DNA from: Chryseobacterium elymi
GTDB lineage: Bacteria; Bacteroidota; Bacteroidia; Flavobacteriales; Weeksellaceae
Length of the DNA: 64,000 nt
Assembly: GCF_003385495.1 (NCBI RefSeq)
Contig: NZ_QNUH01000004.1
Location: 124,001 to 188,000, forward strand
Direction: 5' to 3'
Shown here: one piece after another, positions 24,602-33,227 of the stretch
How the letters are laid out: every line of letters begins with the position of its first letter
Numbering within the stretch: the stretch's first letter is position 1
Notes under the pieces: generated by a model
What the model was told of the DNA's origin: nothing
Database searches by the model: none
What the model saw: only the letters and a program-made list of their open reading frames with translations
Program-made: the position numbers and the translations under genes

Positions 24602-25417
24602 ATGAAGAATATCATTTTTATCATATTATCGCTGTTTTTACTAACTTCCTGTGAAAAGGAGATCGATCTTGATCTGGATGACAAGAGTGGAAACATCGTC
24701 ATAGAAGGCAATATAACGAACCAGCCGGGACCCTATATTGTAAGAATCACAAAATCTGTAGCTTTTACACAAAACAATCAATATCCTGCGGTTACTGATG
24801 CGAAGGTTGTCGTAAGCGATAATACAGGCCAGACAGAAACTTTACAGTATGTAGGGGACGGAAAATATATAACCACAGCTTTTACCGGAGTGACCGGGAG
24901 AACCTATACCCTGAACATACAGGCTGAAGGAAAGCAGTATACGGCTCAAAGTACCATGCCTGAAGTTGTCAGCTTTGATGGCCTTACACAGGATTCGTTT
25001 ACCTTCGGAAGCGAAACTACCTATACCCTTTTACCTGTTTTTACTGATCCGGCAGCATTAGGGAACCGTTATCTTTTCAGTTTTACGATCAATAACATGA
25101 CGAAAAAAACGTTTGAGGTATTTTCGGATAATGTAAATAACGGAATGGTTAACCAAAGACCATTGTTTCTCCCGAATGAGGATAATGATGATGACCCTAC
25201 GGACCATAAGGTAGTGCCCGGAGATACTGTTTATGTAGAAATGCAGTCCATCGATCATAACATATTCACCTATTATTCTGCCCTTCTGCAGATTTCAGGG
25301 GACGGCGGGCCCGGCGGAGGCGTTACCCCTTCCAATCCTCCAAGCAATATTAACAATGGGGCTTTGGGTTATTTCTCAGCACATACGGTACAGAAAAAAA
25401 GTATTGTCATCCAATAA
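24602..25417 (+). CDS. DUF4249-type lipoprotein paired with the TonB receptor
   Basis: The 271-aa protein has a lipoprotein signal with lipobox 'LLTSC' (Cys17), followed by 'EKEIDLDLDDKSGNIVIEGN'. Its N-terminal half has immunoglobulin-like repeats ('NQYPAVTDAKVVVSDNTG', 'GKYITTAFTGVTGRTYTL') typical of DUF4249. The C-terminal part includes 'FTYYSALLQISGDGG' and a glycine/proline-rich stretch. It lies 3 nt after the receptor stop and is surely cotranscribed. The function of DUF4249 is not established; a surface accessory to the receptor is the natural inference. Confidence 0.8.
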   Translation: MKNIIFIILSLFLLTSCEKEIDLDLDDKSGNIVIEGNITNQPGPYIVRITKSVAFTQNNQYPAVTDAKVVVSDNTGQTETLQYVGDGKYITTAFTGVTGRTYTLNIQAEGKQYTAQSTMPEVVSFDGLTQDSFTFGSETTYTLLPVFTDPAALGNRYLFSFTINNMTKKTFEVFSDNVNNGMVNQRPLFLPNEDNDDDPTDHKVVPGDTVYVEMQSIDHNIFTYYSALLQISGDGGPGGGVTPSNPPSNINNGALGYFSAHTVQKKSIVIQ

Positions 25418-25437
25418 ATTATAATCACCAAGCTGTA

Positions 25438-25477
25438 TAAAAAGGCTATTCCTAATGATTTGGAGTAGCCTTTTTTA
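25438..25477 (+). terminator. Terminator after the TonB/DUF4249 operon
   Basis: The stem AAAAGGCTA/TAGCCTTTT (25440-25474) with a loop of about 17 nt that can pair further is followed by a T-run, about 20 bp after the stop codon. Confidence 0.75.
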
Positions 25478-25713
25478 TCACTCTGCTAAAATTATTCTTC
25501 TACAGTTTATCTGAATTGTTTTATCAGAATTTATGTTTACAGGATTGGCTAAAAAAATAATCCGCAAATAACTAATAAACAATATATTATCCTCAATAAG
25601 TATTTCTACTGACGATAATATTTGGTTATTTACACGCTAAAATCCGGTTCTTTTTCTTCGTTCCTTTGAGTTGTTCAATAAGTAATTACAAACACCAACC
25701 AAAAAACAAAACA

Positions 25714-26373
25714 ATGGAAACAATTCAAATTACACAGACCGAAGTGGGTTTCAAAGATCCGTTCGAACGCGTTATTTCAACCTCAAAAGCAGGAGGAGAA
25801 TCCAAAGAGTCTTATTCTATCGAGGTAGCAGGGGAAGGACAGCTTACAGGGCTTTCCTATAGTGTACCGCCATTCACTCAGGGAAGAATCACAGCTTCTC
25901 TTCAGGTATCTGCCATGTCCAGCCAGGATGTGAAAAACCTGAATGACCTGGCCATGAGCATGCTGAGTGCCAGCTACAAAGAAGAAGTTAAAGAGTATGA
26001 AAAAACATCAGCAAGTGCCAATTTATCCGTCTGGACTTGGTTCTTCGGTGGCGGTGGCGCTTCTGCTTCTTATGAAAAAACAAAAGAATCTATGAAATCC
26101 AAAGGGCTTACGGAAGCTCAGATCACCACATTAATGGATGCTTTTCTTGAAAAGGCAAAGCAGATGTCTACTGTAAATATTGACTTTTACGTGAATAATT
26201 CGGCCAATGACTTTGCTGTTTCGGGGGACCTGTATCTGTATACGGTTTCAGGAACGATCAAAACTGAAAAAGGAACGGCACAGTACCGTATGCTGGCTGA
26301 TCAGGCTTCTGCAGGCGGACCTCCTCCTTCTGGTGGTGGTGCTCCTTCTTCGGGAACCATTAAACTGAACTAA
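25714..26373 (+). CDS. Unknown cytosolic protein with glycine-rich hydrophobic loop
   Basis: From the ATG at 25714 the protein is 219 aa; an upstream in-frame TTG (25666) is unlikely. It has no signal peptide. Residues about 110-130 read 'SVWTWFFGGGGASASYEKTK', an aromatic/glycine segment between two amphipathic helices, which might be membrane-active. The C-terminus is a flexible 'GGPPPSGGGAPSSGTIKLN' tail. I do not recognise the family. It is separated by a terminator from a trypsin-like protease lacking a signal peptide, with a T6SS TssD gene beyond. Cargo of a secretion system is possible but unproven. Confidence 0.65.
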   Translation: METIQITQTEVGFKDPFERVISTSKAGGESKESYSIEVAGEGQLTGLSYSVPPFTQGRITASLQVSAMSSQDVKNLNDLAMSMLSASYKEEVKEYEKTSASANLSVWTWFFGGGGASASYEKTKESMKSKGLTEAQITTLMDAFLEKAKQMSTVNIDFYVNNSANDFAVSGDLYLYTVSGTIKTEKGTAQYRMLADQASAGGPPPSGGGAPSSGTIKLN

Positions 26374-26401
26374 CACCACGTTTTAGTGAAAATGCTTAGA
26401 G

Positions 26402-26430
26402 TTCGGGACGGAAATTCCGTTCCGAATTTT
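26402..26430 (+). terminator. Terminator between the unknown gene and the protease gene
   Basis: A 12-bp stem with one G-T pair (26402-26413 with 26415-26426) ends in TTTT. It would uncouple the upstream gene from the protease gene. Confidence 0.7.
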
Positions 26431-26483
26431 AATACAGTAATTATTACCTATTCTATCTATCAATCCAATAAAACCACCAGATC

Positions 26484-27500
26484 ATGAAACTCAATAAAGA
26501 AGAACTGGCCCTGCACGATGAAATGGCCAAAAGACTCCCCGAACTCGTTGAAGAGTATTTTAAAAGACCCGAGATCACTTCTTTAGGGGTCTCTCTGAAA
26601 ACTGTAAACGATCAACTGATCCCAAGTCTTAGCTATACTTTTGGGGTGAAAAAGAAACTGCCTTTAGCCAAGGTGAGCAGTCCAATTCCGGCTAATCTTT
26701 TTGGTTATCCTACAGACGTCGTGGAGTTTGAAATTCAGCCTAATAATTTAGCAGCTCCGGATTCAGTTTTAGCAGCAAGAAACGAAAAAACAGATCCGCT
26801 GATCGGCGGGGTAAGCATTTCGGCTAATGGTGAACTGATGCAAGGAGGAAAAGAAATCGCCGGAAACGGTACGTTAGGCGTTATGATCAATAAAACGGGG
26901 GATGACAATCCTTATTTGATGACGTGTGCTCATGTGTTGGTAGGAACGACTACGAAGCTGGATTCGGATGTATGCCAGCAGTCTAAATGGGAAACAACCC
27001 TGAATTACTGCCACAACTGTGCGTCCCTGAAAAGTTATTATTATGAAAATGTCACATTTCAACGTAATTCAGTAACTATCAATGCATGGCTGGACTGTGC
27101 TATTGCAAGAAAAGGATACTTCAGATATGCTACGATAGGAAAGATATATGGTGTGGGAAGTATCATTGGAGGATTTTCTAATATCAGTCCTCCTCTTCTG
27201 GGTGAAGAAGTAATGAAAAGCGGCATTACAACTGAAGTCACCACGGGAGAAGTAACAAGTATTACCACTTCACTGAAAGCCAGAAACTTTAACGGAACAG
27301 AAGTGACAGCCAACAATGTGATTATGGTAAAGGGTAAAGCAGGATCTTTTTCAGCTGCAGGAGATTCCGGATCTGCAGTTTTTACAACCGATGGCTCCCT
27401 GATGATCGGTGTGCTTACAGGCGCTGGGGCCACCAGCGGTCTAAGTTCGGTCTCTGCGGCTGATGCTATTTTAAGCAAATGGCCAGAATTGAGATTTTGA
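26484..27500 (+). CDS. Trypsin-like serine protease without signal peptide
   Basis: The 338-aa protein begins with a charged helix ('LNKEELALHDEMAKRLPELV'), not a signal peptide. A chymotrypsin-fold triad is visible: His150 in 'YLMTCAHVLVG', Asp204 in 'AWLDCAIARKG' and Ser295 in 'SAAGDSGSAVF'. The glycine two before... the serine motif GDSGS and the following 'LMIGVLTGAGA' strand are as in S1-like proteases. Four cysteines cluster around 164-205 ('NYCHNCASL', 'LDCA'), which could bind metal or form disulfides. The missing signal suggests cytosolic action or export by another system. The nearby TssD makes a type VI cargo conceivable, not shown. Confidence 0.75.
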   Translation: MKLNKEELALHDEMAKRLPELVEEYFKRPEITSLGVSLKTVNDQLIPSLSYTFGVKKKLPLAKVSSPIPANLFGYPTDVVEFEIQPNNLAAPDSVLAARNEKTDPLIGGVSISANGELMQGGKEIAGNGTLGVMINKTGDDNPYLMTCAHVLVGTTTKLDSDVCQQSKWETTLNYCHNCASLKSYYYENVTFQRNSVTINAWLDCAIARKGYFRYATIGKIYGVGSIIGGFSNISPPLLGEEVMKSGITTEVTTGEVTSITTSLKARNFNGTEVTANNVIMVKGKAGSFSAAGDSGSAVFTTDGSLMIGVLTGAGATSGLSSVSAADAILSKWPELRF

Positions 27501-27540
27501 ATTTCAAAAAAAAGATCAGTCCACCAACTTTATTTACAGA

Positions 27541-27596
27541 GAAAAAAGACAGAATGGTATCCTAATTTTATAGGTAACCATTCTGTCTGATTTTTT
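27541..27596. terminator. Bidirectional terminator between protease and tssD genes
   Basis: A 12-bp stem (AGACAGAATGGT, 27547-27558, with 27577-27588), extendable with a small mismatch, is flanked by A- and T-runs between two convergent genes. Confidence 0.85.
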
Positions 27597-27616
27597 AAGT
27601 TTAAGAAATTATATTC

Positions 27617-28024
27617 TTAAGCAGTAGGCCATTCTGCTTTGTAAGAAGAATTACCTAAGTCAATTTGTTCTGCACTTACTATGAAGCTGATGTACATACT
27701 GTTTTCATCTACTGCATTGAAGTCTACTTCGTGCTGGATTACATATCCGTTTTCCCATTTCAAAGTAGTAAGTGTTCCTTCTTCGTGAGATTTGTTGAAT
27801 GTAACCTCTCCGCTTGTAGGCTTGTATTTTCCGTTCAGAAGACTTTCCAGAATATCTGATTTTTCTGTAGCTTCCACTGTGATTTTGATAAGCGCATTAG
27901 AAGGGTCTGATGCCACTCTTCCTGATACGTCCGTAGAACGTGATACACTGTAGTGAAGTTTTAGCAGTTTCTGCCCTTCTCCACCATTAAATTTTAAGAT
28001 TCCTCTTGAATTTCTTTCTGCCAT
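27617..28024 (-). CDS. tssD: Type VI secretion TssD (Hcp) protein, Bacteroidota type
   Basis: The 135-aa protein matches Bacteroidota TssD, the ring-forming tube protein of subtype iii type VI secretion systems. It shows the family's order of motifs: 'LKLHYSVSRSTDVSGRVASD', 'ALIKITVEATEKSDILESLL', 'SGEVTFNKSHEEGTLTTLKW', 'GYVIQHEVDFNAVDENSMYI' and a final 'YKAEWPTA'. No other tss gene (TssB, C, F, G, K, H, or VgrG/PAAR) is in the window, so it is an orphan tube gene. Orphan Hcp copies elsewhere act as carriers for specific effectors. The neighbouring signal-less protease is therefore of interest. Confidence 0.8.
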   Translation of the reverse strand: MAERNSRGILKFNGGEGQKLLKLHYSVSRSTDVSGRVASDPSNALIKITVEATEKSDILESLLNGKYKPTSGEVTFNKSHEEGTLTTLKWENGYVIQHEVDFNAVDENSMYISFIVSAEQIDLGNSSYKAEWPTA

Positions 28025-28076
28025 GATTTGTAAATTAATGGTTAATATTTTGTGATCTGATGTTATTCTATTTCAC

Positions 28077-28084
28077 CAAATATA
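28077..28084 (-). promoter_or_regulatory. -7 promoter element of tssD
   Basis: CAAATATA on the plus strand reads TATATTTG on the minus strand, an exact TAnnTTTG match, 53 bp upstream of the tssD start. The -33 partner is only approximate (TTTA at about 28100). Confidence 0.45.
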
Positions 28085-28218
28085 GAAGTAGTTACGGTAT
28101 AAAAGGGGCTTTTTATGATTTATCTGAGAAAGTGTAGTAGTAGTACGACTAACAAGTGTTAGGTTTATTTATTAATTATAAATCAAATATTTACAGTTTT
28201 TAAAGGAAAGATCAGATT

Positions 28219-29787
28219 CTATTTTCTGCCTCTGAAATATTTTTTAAGATCTGATATATTCTTTATTTGAAGGTCCTGAGACTGCTTTCTGCGCATCATC
28301 AATGCATAGGAATTATTGAATCCAAGTGGCTTAAGCCACTGAATACCGTAGTGTTTCTCAAATTCCGAATTGACATAGGTGTATGTTTTATCAGGATTCT
28401 CAGTGACATTTTTAATAGTTTGCTCCGAAGGCTTTAAAAGGACCAGAAGTCCAGTTCCCGTATATTCAGGATAAAAATCAACTCCATCATTCATTAAGGC
28501 ATCAAAACAGATTTTGGTCCCTCCCAACCCTGTTTTTGTTTCCACTTTATAGTCTGTATAGCCTTCAATAAGCATTTTATACATTTCTGTGAGAATATAC
28601 TGCTCACCAAAAATCTTCGATCCAATCCGTATGGTGCCGGAATTTCCCCTTCTGGAATTTTTATACAGATTATTTTTAATTAAAAAATCCTTTGCTATTT
28701 TTTCCGGGGTCTGGTCAAGGTAATCAGATTTATAATTCAGATCGGTCATTATTGAGTCATTAAATTTACCGGCCAACAGATTAAGAGTTTCTTCCAGCTC
28801 GGGAAATTTATTCAGTGTTTTTGTTTTGATAATGGGTGCAGCAAAATAGGGTGGAAATATTTTTTTATCATCATTGAGAACATACAGATCAAAAGCTTTA
28901 ATTCTGCCATCGGTAGAATACCCGCTGATAAGATCCAGCTCCTTTTCATAGGCTGCTTTATACATAATGGCATCGTTTACCACAACAGGATTTACATGAA
29001 GCCCGTACACCGAGCGCAACCCGAGATCACCATCCTGTCTTCCCATAAATTCAGGAGTAAAACCTGCCTTAATTTTATTTTTTGATACAGAAGTAAACAA
29101 ATAAGCTGCCCCAACAATAATAAGAACAGCGGGGATTATATATTTCAGTTTCTGAAATAAGCGGTAGCCGGATTTCTGTACAATGGCAATGGTCTGGTCT
29201 AGCAAAACCGCCAACAAAGCCGCAGGAATAGCACCTGCCAGGATCATGTTGGTGTTATTCAGTGAGATTCCTCCAAAAATAAACTCGCCCAAACCACCTG
29301 CTGCCACAAAGGATGCTAATGTAGCCACTCCTACATTGATCACCGCTGCCGTTCGGATTCCGGCAATGATAACAGGCATGGCCAGAGGAAGCTCCACTTT
29401 AAAAAGGAGCTGTCTTCTGTTCATTCCCATTGCTTTAGCCGCTTCTACAACGGTGGGATTTACTTCTGTAATTCCTGTATAGGTGTTTCGGATGATGGGT
29501 AAAAGAGCATAAATTAACAGGGCAACGATAGCCGGCCTGGCCCCGATTCCAAAAACAGGAATCATAAAACCCAGCAGGGCAATACTCGGAATAGTCTGCA
29601 AAATACCGGCAAAACCAAGCACAGGGCTGGAGAATCTTCTTTTCCTCGCAATCAGTATTCCCAAAGGTACACCGACAACAATTGCCAAAAGTAATGACAG
29701 AAAGGTAAGCCCCAGATGCTGTACAACCTGGGTCAGTAATTTTTCCTGCTGTTCTATGATAAACTGCCAAAGACTTTGCTGCGTCAT
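28219..29787 (-). CDS. EgtU-like permease/substrate-binding fusion with permuted binding domain
   Basis: The 522-aa protein joins an OpuB/ProW-type permease (residues 1-230, five or six helices, EAA loop 'TVVEAAKAMGMNRRQLLFKV') to a substrate-binding domain (240-522). Such fusions include EgtU, the ergothioneine importer of pneumococcus and Helicobacter. The binding domain is in reversed lobe order: 'AGFTPEFMGRQDGDLGL', 'SGYSTDGRIKAFDLYVLNDD' and 'KIFPPYFAAPI' come first (241-373), then 'GTIRIGSKIFGEQYIL', 'DALMNDGVDFYPEYTGTG' and 'PLGFNNSYALM' (385-522). Ordinary OpuBC/ProX-type proteins have the opposite order. The gene overlaps the ATPase gene by 4 nt and follows egtB, so ergothioneine or a related betaine is the likely substrate. 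Confidence 0.8.
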   Translation of the reverse strand: MTQQSLWQFIIEQQEKLLTQVVQHLGLTFLSLLLAIVVGVPLGILIARKRRFSSPVLGFAGILQTIPSIALLGFMIPVFGIGARPAIVALLIYALLPIIRNTYTGITEVNPTVVEAAKAMGMNRRQLLFKVELPLAMPVIIAGIRTAAVINVGVATLASFVAAGGLGEFIFGGISLNNTNMILAGAIPAALLAVLLDQTIAIVQKSGYRLFQKLKYIIPAVLIIVGAAYLFTSVSKNKIKAGFTPEFMGRQDGDLGLRSVYGLHVNPVVVNDAIMYKAAYEKELDLISGYSTDGRIKAFDLYVLNDDKKIFPPYFAAPIIKTKTLNKFPELEETLNLLAGKFNDSIMTDLNYKSDYLDQTPEKIAKDFLIKNNLYKNSRRGNSGTIRIGSKIFGEQYILTEMYKMLIEGYTDYKVETKTGLGGTKICFDALMNDGVDFYPEYTGTGLLVLLKPSEQTIKNVTENPDKTYTYVNSEFEKHYGIQWLKPLGFNNSYALMMRRKQSQDLQIKNISDLKKYFRGRK

Positions 29788-30695
29788 ACGATCTGTAATT
29801 TTCTATACTCATTGAATGCCCTGATCAGGCTTTCATAATATTCAGTGTTTCTGTGATCCGAGCTTAATTTCTGTAAAGCATTCCAGACACTGGTATTTTC
29901 AGTAAAACCAAATTCACTGTACAGGCTTTCTGAATTAGCAAGATCTTTCAAAACCGCAATTTTATATTCAAGCAAAAGCCTGTTTTCGTTAAAAAATTCA
30001 TTGACAAAATCGTTTTGAGGACGATAAAGCATTTCTTCAGGGGTTCCTGTCTGGATAATTTTCCCTTTATCCATAAGGCATATGCGGTGTCCCAGTTCAA
30101 AAGCTTCCTGAACATCATGGGTAACCAGTATGATGGTTTTATTTTTAAGCTCTTCCAGCGATTTAAACTCTGAATGAATGTCAGCCTTGGTGATATTGTC
30201 CAGTGCCCCGAAAGGCTCGTCCATCAGCAGAACGGGTGTATTGGCGATCAAAGCTCTTGCAATGCCCACTCTCTGTTGCTGTCCCCCACTCAGTTCGCCG
30301 GGAAACCGTGAAAGTATATCTTCTGAAAGATGAAGCTTATTCAGCAATTCATAGGTCCGGTTTTCTGTTTTTTTCCTGTCCCATCCCAGCAATTCGGGAA
30401 CTACGGCAATATTCTGTTGAATGGTGTAATGAGGAAACAGACCGGAATGCTGCATCACAAAACCGATTCCCATTCGCAGTTCTTCCGGTTTCTGATCACG
30501 GATATTTTTACCGTTGATGGAAATATTTCCTGAATCCGCTTCTACAAGACGGTTGATCATTTTAAGAGTCGTCGTTTTACCACAACCGCTCGTTCCCAGA
30601 AGGACTAATATTTCCTGATCATGGGCCTGAAAAGAAATATCGTCTACCGCAGGTTTTCCGTTAAAATTCTTTGAAACTGATTCAATTGTAATCAT
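29784..30695 (-). CDS. EgtV-like ABC transporter ATPase
   Basis: The 303-aa protein (ATG at 30695; the TTG at 30701 is less likely) is an OpuA/ProV-class ATPase: Walker A 'GTSGCGKTT' (34-42), Q-loop, signature 'LSGGQQQR' (135-142), Walker B 'VLLMDEP' and the switch 'THDVQEA'. The C-terminal ~70 residues lack the CBS pair of ProV and instead form a helical region ('NENRLLLEYKIAVL'). Its 3' end overlaps the permease/binding fusion by 4 nt; the egtB stop is 9 nt upstream. The ATPase and fusion therefore form a two-component importer, like EgtV-EgtU, in one transcript with egtB. Confidence 0.85.
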   Translation of the reverse strand: MITIESVSKNFNGKPAVDDISFQAHDQEILVLLGTSGCGKTTTLKMINRLVEADSGNISINGKNIRDQKPEELRMGIGFVMQHSGLFPHYTIQQNIAVVPELLGWDRKKTENRTYELLNKLHLSEDILSRFPGELSGGQQQRVGIARALIANTPVLLMDEPFGALDNITKADIHSEFKSLEELKNKTIILVTHDVQEAFELGHRICLMDKGKIIQTGTPEEMLYRPQNDFVNEFFNENRLLLEYKIAVLKDLANSESLYSEFGFTENTSVWNALQKLSSDHRNTEYYESLIRAFNEYRKLQIV

Positions 30696-30704
30696 AGGCA
30701 AAAA

Positions 30705-31877
30705 TTATTGAGCAAGTCTGATTCCTGTAAACTGCCATTTCAGACTGGTCTGAAAGAAATTGCGATAGGTATTCCTGCTGTGTCCTGCAGGTGTAGCCTC
30801 AGAAGCACCACGCAAAACCATCTGATTGACCATGAATTTCCCGTTATACTCTCCTACTGCTCCCGCTTCTTTCTTGAAACCGGGATAAGGTAAATAGGCA
30901 GAATTGGTCCATTCCCAACGGTTTCCCCAATTGAAATTACCGGATGCTGCTTCCCACTCTGCTTCGGTAGGCAGTCGCATTTCCTTCCAGGATGCAAAAG
31001 CAGAGGCCTCATAAAAATTGATGTGACAGACTGCCTCATTAAGGTCAACTTCCTGCAAACCATTTAAAGTATAATTCATCCATTTTCCATCAATAAAATG
31101 CCAGTACAAGGGAGATTTCGCATCGCTCTGCTTTACCCAATCCCATCCTTCGGCATGCCAGTATCTGAAATCGGTATATCCTCCAGCTTCCATAAACTGC
31201 AGATATTCTCCGTTGGTCACCAACTGATCTGCAATTTCAAAGTCATTAAGATAAACTTTATGCCTGCCCAGCTCATTATCAAAGCAAAAACCTTCTCCTT
31301 TGAACCCTACTTCATAAACTCCTTCGTGAAACTTTAGCATTTCAGTCTTTCCATAGCTTTCTTTTTTTGAGATCAATTCTTTTTTATAGGGTGGAAAAAG
31401 CGGATTGTGCCCCAAGATGTATTTAATATCAGTAATTAATAATTCCTGGTGCTGCTGCTCATGATTAAGCCCCAATTCTAAGAGCGGTTCAACGGTTTCA
31501 GTCATGAATTTGCTCTGAAGAAATATTTTCATATGCTCATCCACATATTGCCGGTATTTATAAATATCTGAAACGGATGGACGGCTGAGATTTCCACGGT
31601 CGGTACGGATTACTCTTGCCCCGATAGTTTCGTAATAGCTATTAAAGACAAAGTTATATTGTGTATCGAAAACTTTATAATCAGGAAAATTGGGAATGAG
31701 AATAAAAGTCTCAAAAAACCAGGTGGTATGTCCAAGATGCCACTTCGGCGGACTTACATCTATGATGGGCTGCACTACATAATCCTCAATTTCCAAAGGA
31801 GCACAGATTTCTTCGGAATGTTTCCGGATATCTGTATACTTTTTCACTAAATCCAGTGTCGCTATATTCAGTGTCAT
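30705..31877 (-). CDS. egtB: Ergothioneine biosynthesis sulfoxide synthase EgtB
   Basis: The 390-aa protein has the two-domain EgtB architecture. The N-terminal DinB-like domain carries the iron-binding histidines: His50 in 'WHLGHTTWFFE' and His139 and His143 in 'LNHEQQHQELLITD'. The C-terminal formylglycine-generating-enzyme-like domain (about 190-390) includes 'DFEIADQLVTNGEYLQFMEA', 'LPTEAEWEAASGN' and 'EWTNSAY'. EgtB inserts sulfur from gamma-glutamylcysteine or cysteine onto the imidazole of trimethylhistidine. Length is shorter than actinobacterial EgtB, like proteobacterial and Bacteroidota forms. It is followed at 9 nt by the ABC genes; egtD lies 227 bp upstream. Confidence 0.9.
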   Translation of the reverse strand: MTLNIATLDLVKKYTDIRKHSEEICAPLEIEDYVVQPIIDVSPPKWHLGHTTWFFETFILIPNFPDYKVFDTQYNFVFNSYYETIGARVIRTDRGNLSRPSVSDIYKYRQYVDEHMKIFLQSKFMTETVEPLLELGLNHEQQHQELLITDIKYILGHNPLFPPYKKELISKKESYGKTEMLKFHEGVYEVGFKGEGFCFDNELGRHKVYLNDFEIADQLVTNGEYLQFMEAGGYTDFRYWHAEGWDWVKQSDAKSPLYWHFIDGKWMNYTLNGLQEVDLNEAVCHINFYEASAFASWKEMRLPTEAEWEAASGNFNWGNRWEWTNSAYLPYPGFKKEAGAVGEYNGKFMVNQMVLRGASEATPAGHSRNTYRNFFQTSLKWQFTGIRLAQ

Positions 31878-32104
31878 GTTATTTATTTTTAATGGGTTAT
31901 AACTTTGAGCAAAATAAATATACTTCTTATTCTTTTACTCTGGCAGATTAAAAAAATACATGCTTCTGTAGATATTTATATTTTTATTTAACGCAAAGTT
32001 TATTAGTTTTCAGGTGTATTGTTTAAATGAGCAAAGAAAATCGACAGGTTGATGATGAAGCTTATAGTTTGTTTGTTCGCTTCTAACAATCAATATCTAT
32101 TTCT

Positions 32105-33088
32105 TTATTTTACCTGCCAAACGATATCTACAAACCATTTTTTTGAATCCCTGATCTCTCCTATCCGTTTAAACCCGGATTTCTCTCTTAATTCCTCAAT
32201 TCTCTCTTCGGAAAATTTTTGCGAAATTTCCATATCAATGAGTTCATTTTCTTCAAATGAAATGCTGTCATTTCCTATTTTTACGGTCTGCTTTTGCAGG
32301 CTTACGAGATAGCTTTTACAGGCTCCGCTTATGGGATCGTAGGTTTGATAATGCTGGAATTGTTTCAGATCAAAATCGGCCTCAAGTTCGCGGTTGATAC
32401 GGGACAGCAGATTAAGGTTAAATGCTGCCGTAATACCTTCCCGGTCGTTGTAAGCATTTAAAATGGTATGAGGATTTTTTTTAAGATCGAAACCAACCAA
32501 TACCCTGTCGTCAGAAGTCAGATTATGGTTTAAACTGTGACAAAAATGTTCAGCTTCTTCGGGATTCATATTACCTATATTGCTTCCTAAAAACAGGATA
32601 ACTTTTTTTCTGCCGGACAGAGAGGCTGCTTTCTGAAGCATTTCAAAATATTCTCCTTCTAAAGCGACTATATCCAAATCCGGTAATTCACGGCTCAATT
32701 TTTCTTTTAGTATGGAAAGGATATTGCCTGAAATATCAATAGGCATATAGGTGAAGTGAATTCCTTTTTCAACTAGGTGTTTCAGTAAAAATGTGGATTT
32801 CATTGCATCTCCTGCCCCCAGTTCAATCAAATCAAACGGTTCATTTTCAGGAACGATAAGGCGGGCGATATCAGCCGTTTTATTTTTGAAGATATCAAGT
32901 TCACAGCGGGTGAGATAGTATTCAGGCATGGCCATGATTTCCTGGAAAATCCGGTCTCCGGTTTTATCATAGAAGTATTTTGAAGATAATTTTTTTGGAC
33001 TGGTTTTTAAGCCTTCCAGAACATCCGGACGAAAACTGTCAACATGATGATTTTCCACCTTTGGGCATGGGTTTAATTGTAAATTCAT
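32105..33088 (-). CDS. egtD: L-histidine N-alpha-methyltransferase EgtD
   Basis: The 327-aa protein matches EgtD, which makes hercynine (trimethylhistidine) from histidine and three SAM. Diagnostic motifs are 'SPKKLSSKYFYDKTGDRIFQ' at 30-49, 'IMAMPEYYLTRCE', the SAM-binding 'LIELGAGDAMKS' (residues 88-99), 'ILFLGSNIGNMNPEEA' and 'YNDREGITAAFNLNLL' with a conserved asparagine that contacts the substrate. The size is typical. It is on the same strand as egtB; the intervening 227 bp hold no gene, so the two may have separate promoters or a long leader. Confidence 0.92.
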   Translation of the reverse strand: MNLQLNPCPKVENHHVDSFRPDVLEGLKTSPKKLSSKYFYDKTGDRIFQEIMAMPEYYLTRCELDIFKNKTADIARLIVPENEPFDLIELGAGDAMKSTFLLKHLVEKGIHFTYMPIDISGNILSILKEKLSRELPDLDIVALEGEYFEMLQKAASLSGRKKVILFLGSNIGNMNPEEAEHFCHSLNHNLTSDDRVLVGFDLKKNPHTILNAYNDREGITAAFNLNLLSRINRELEADFDLKQFQHYQTYDPISGACKSYLVSLQKQTVKIGNDSISFEENELIDMEISQKFSEERIEELREKSGFKRIGEIRDSKKWFVDIVWQVK

Positions 33089-33227
33089 ATGTTTTAATTT
33101 GTGTGGTTGTTAGTTCACTACAACTATCTTGCCGCCTCAACGTTGAATTTACAAAAAAATATTTTCTATCGTTTCATTAACATAAATATTTGCTAAATTG
33201 ATGTAACTGATCGTACGCTCTGAGCAT

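Noticed and set aside
29183..29482. 99-codon plus-strand frame inside the EgtU-like gene
   Set aside because: It is antisense to the highly conserved permease domain and has no motif; a shadow of the real gene.
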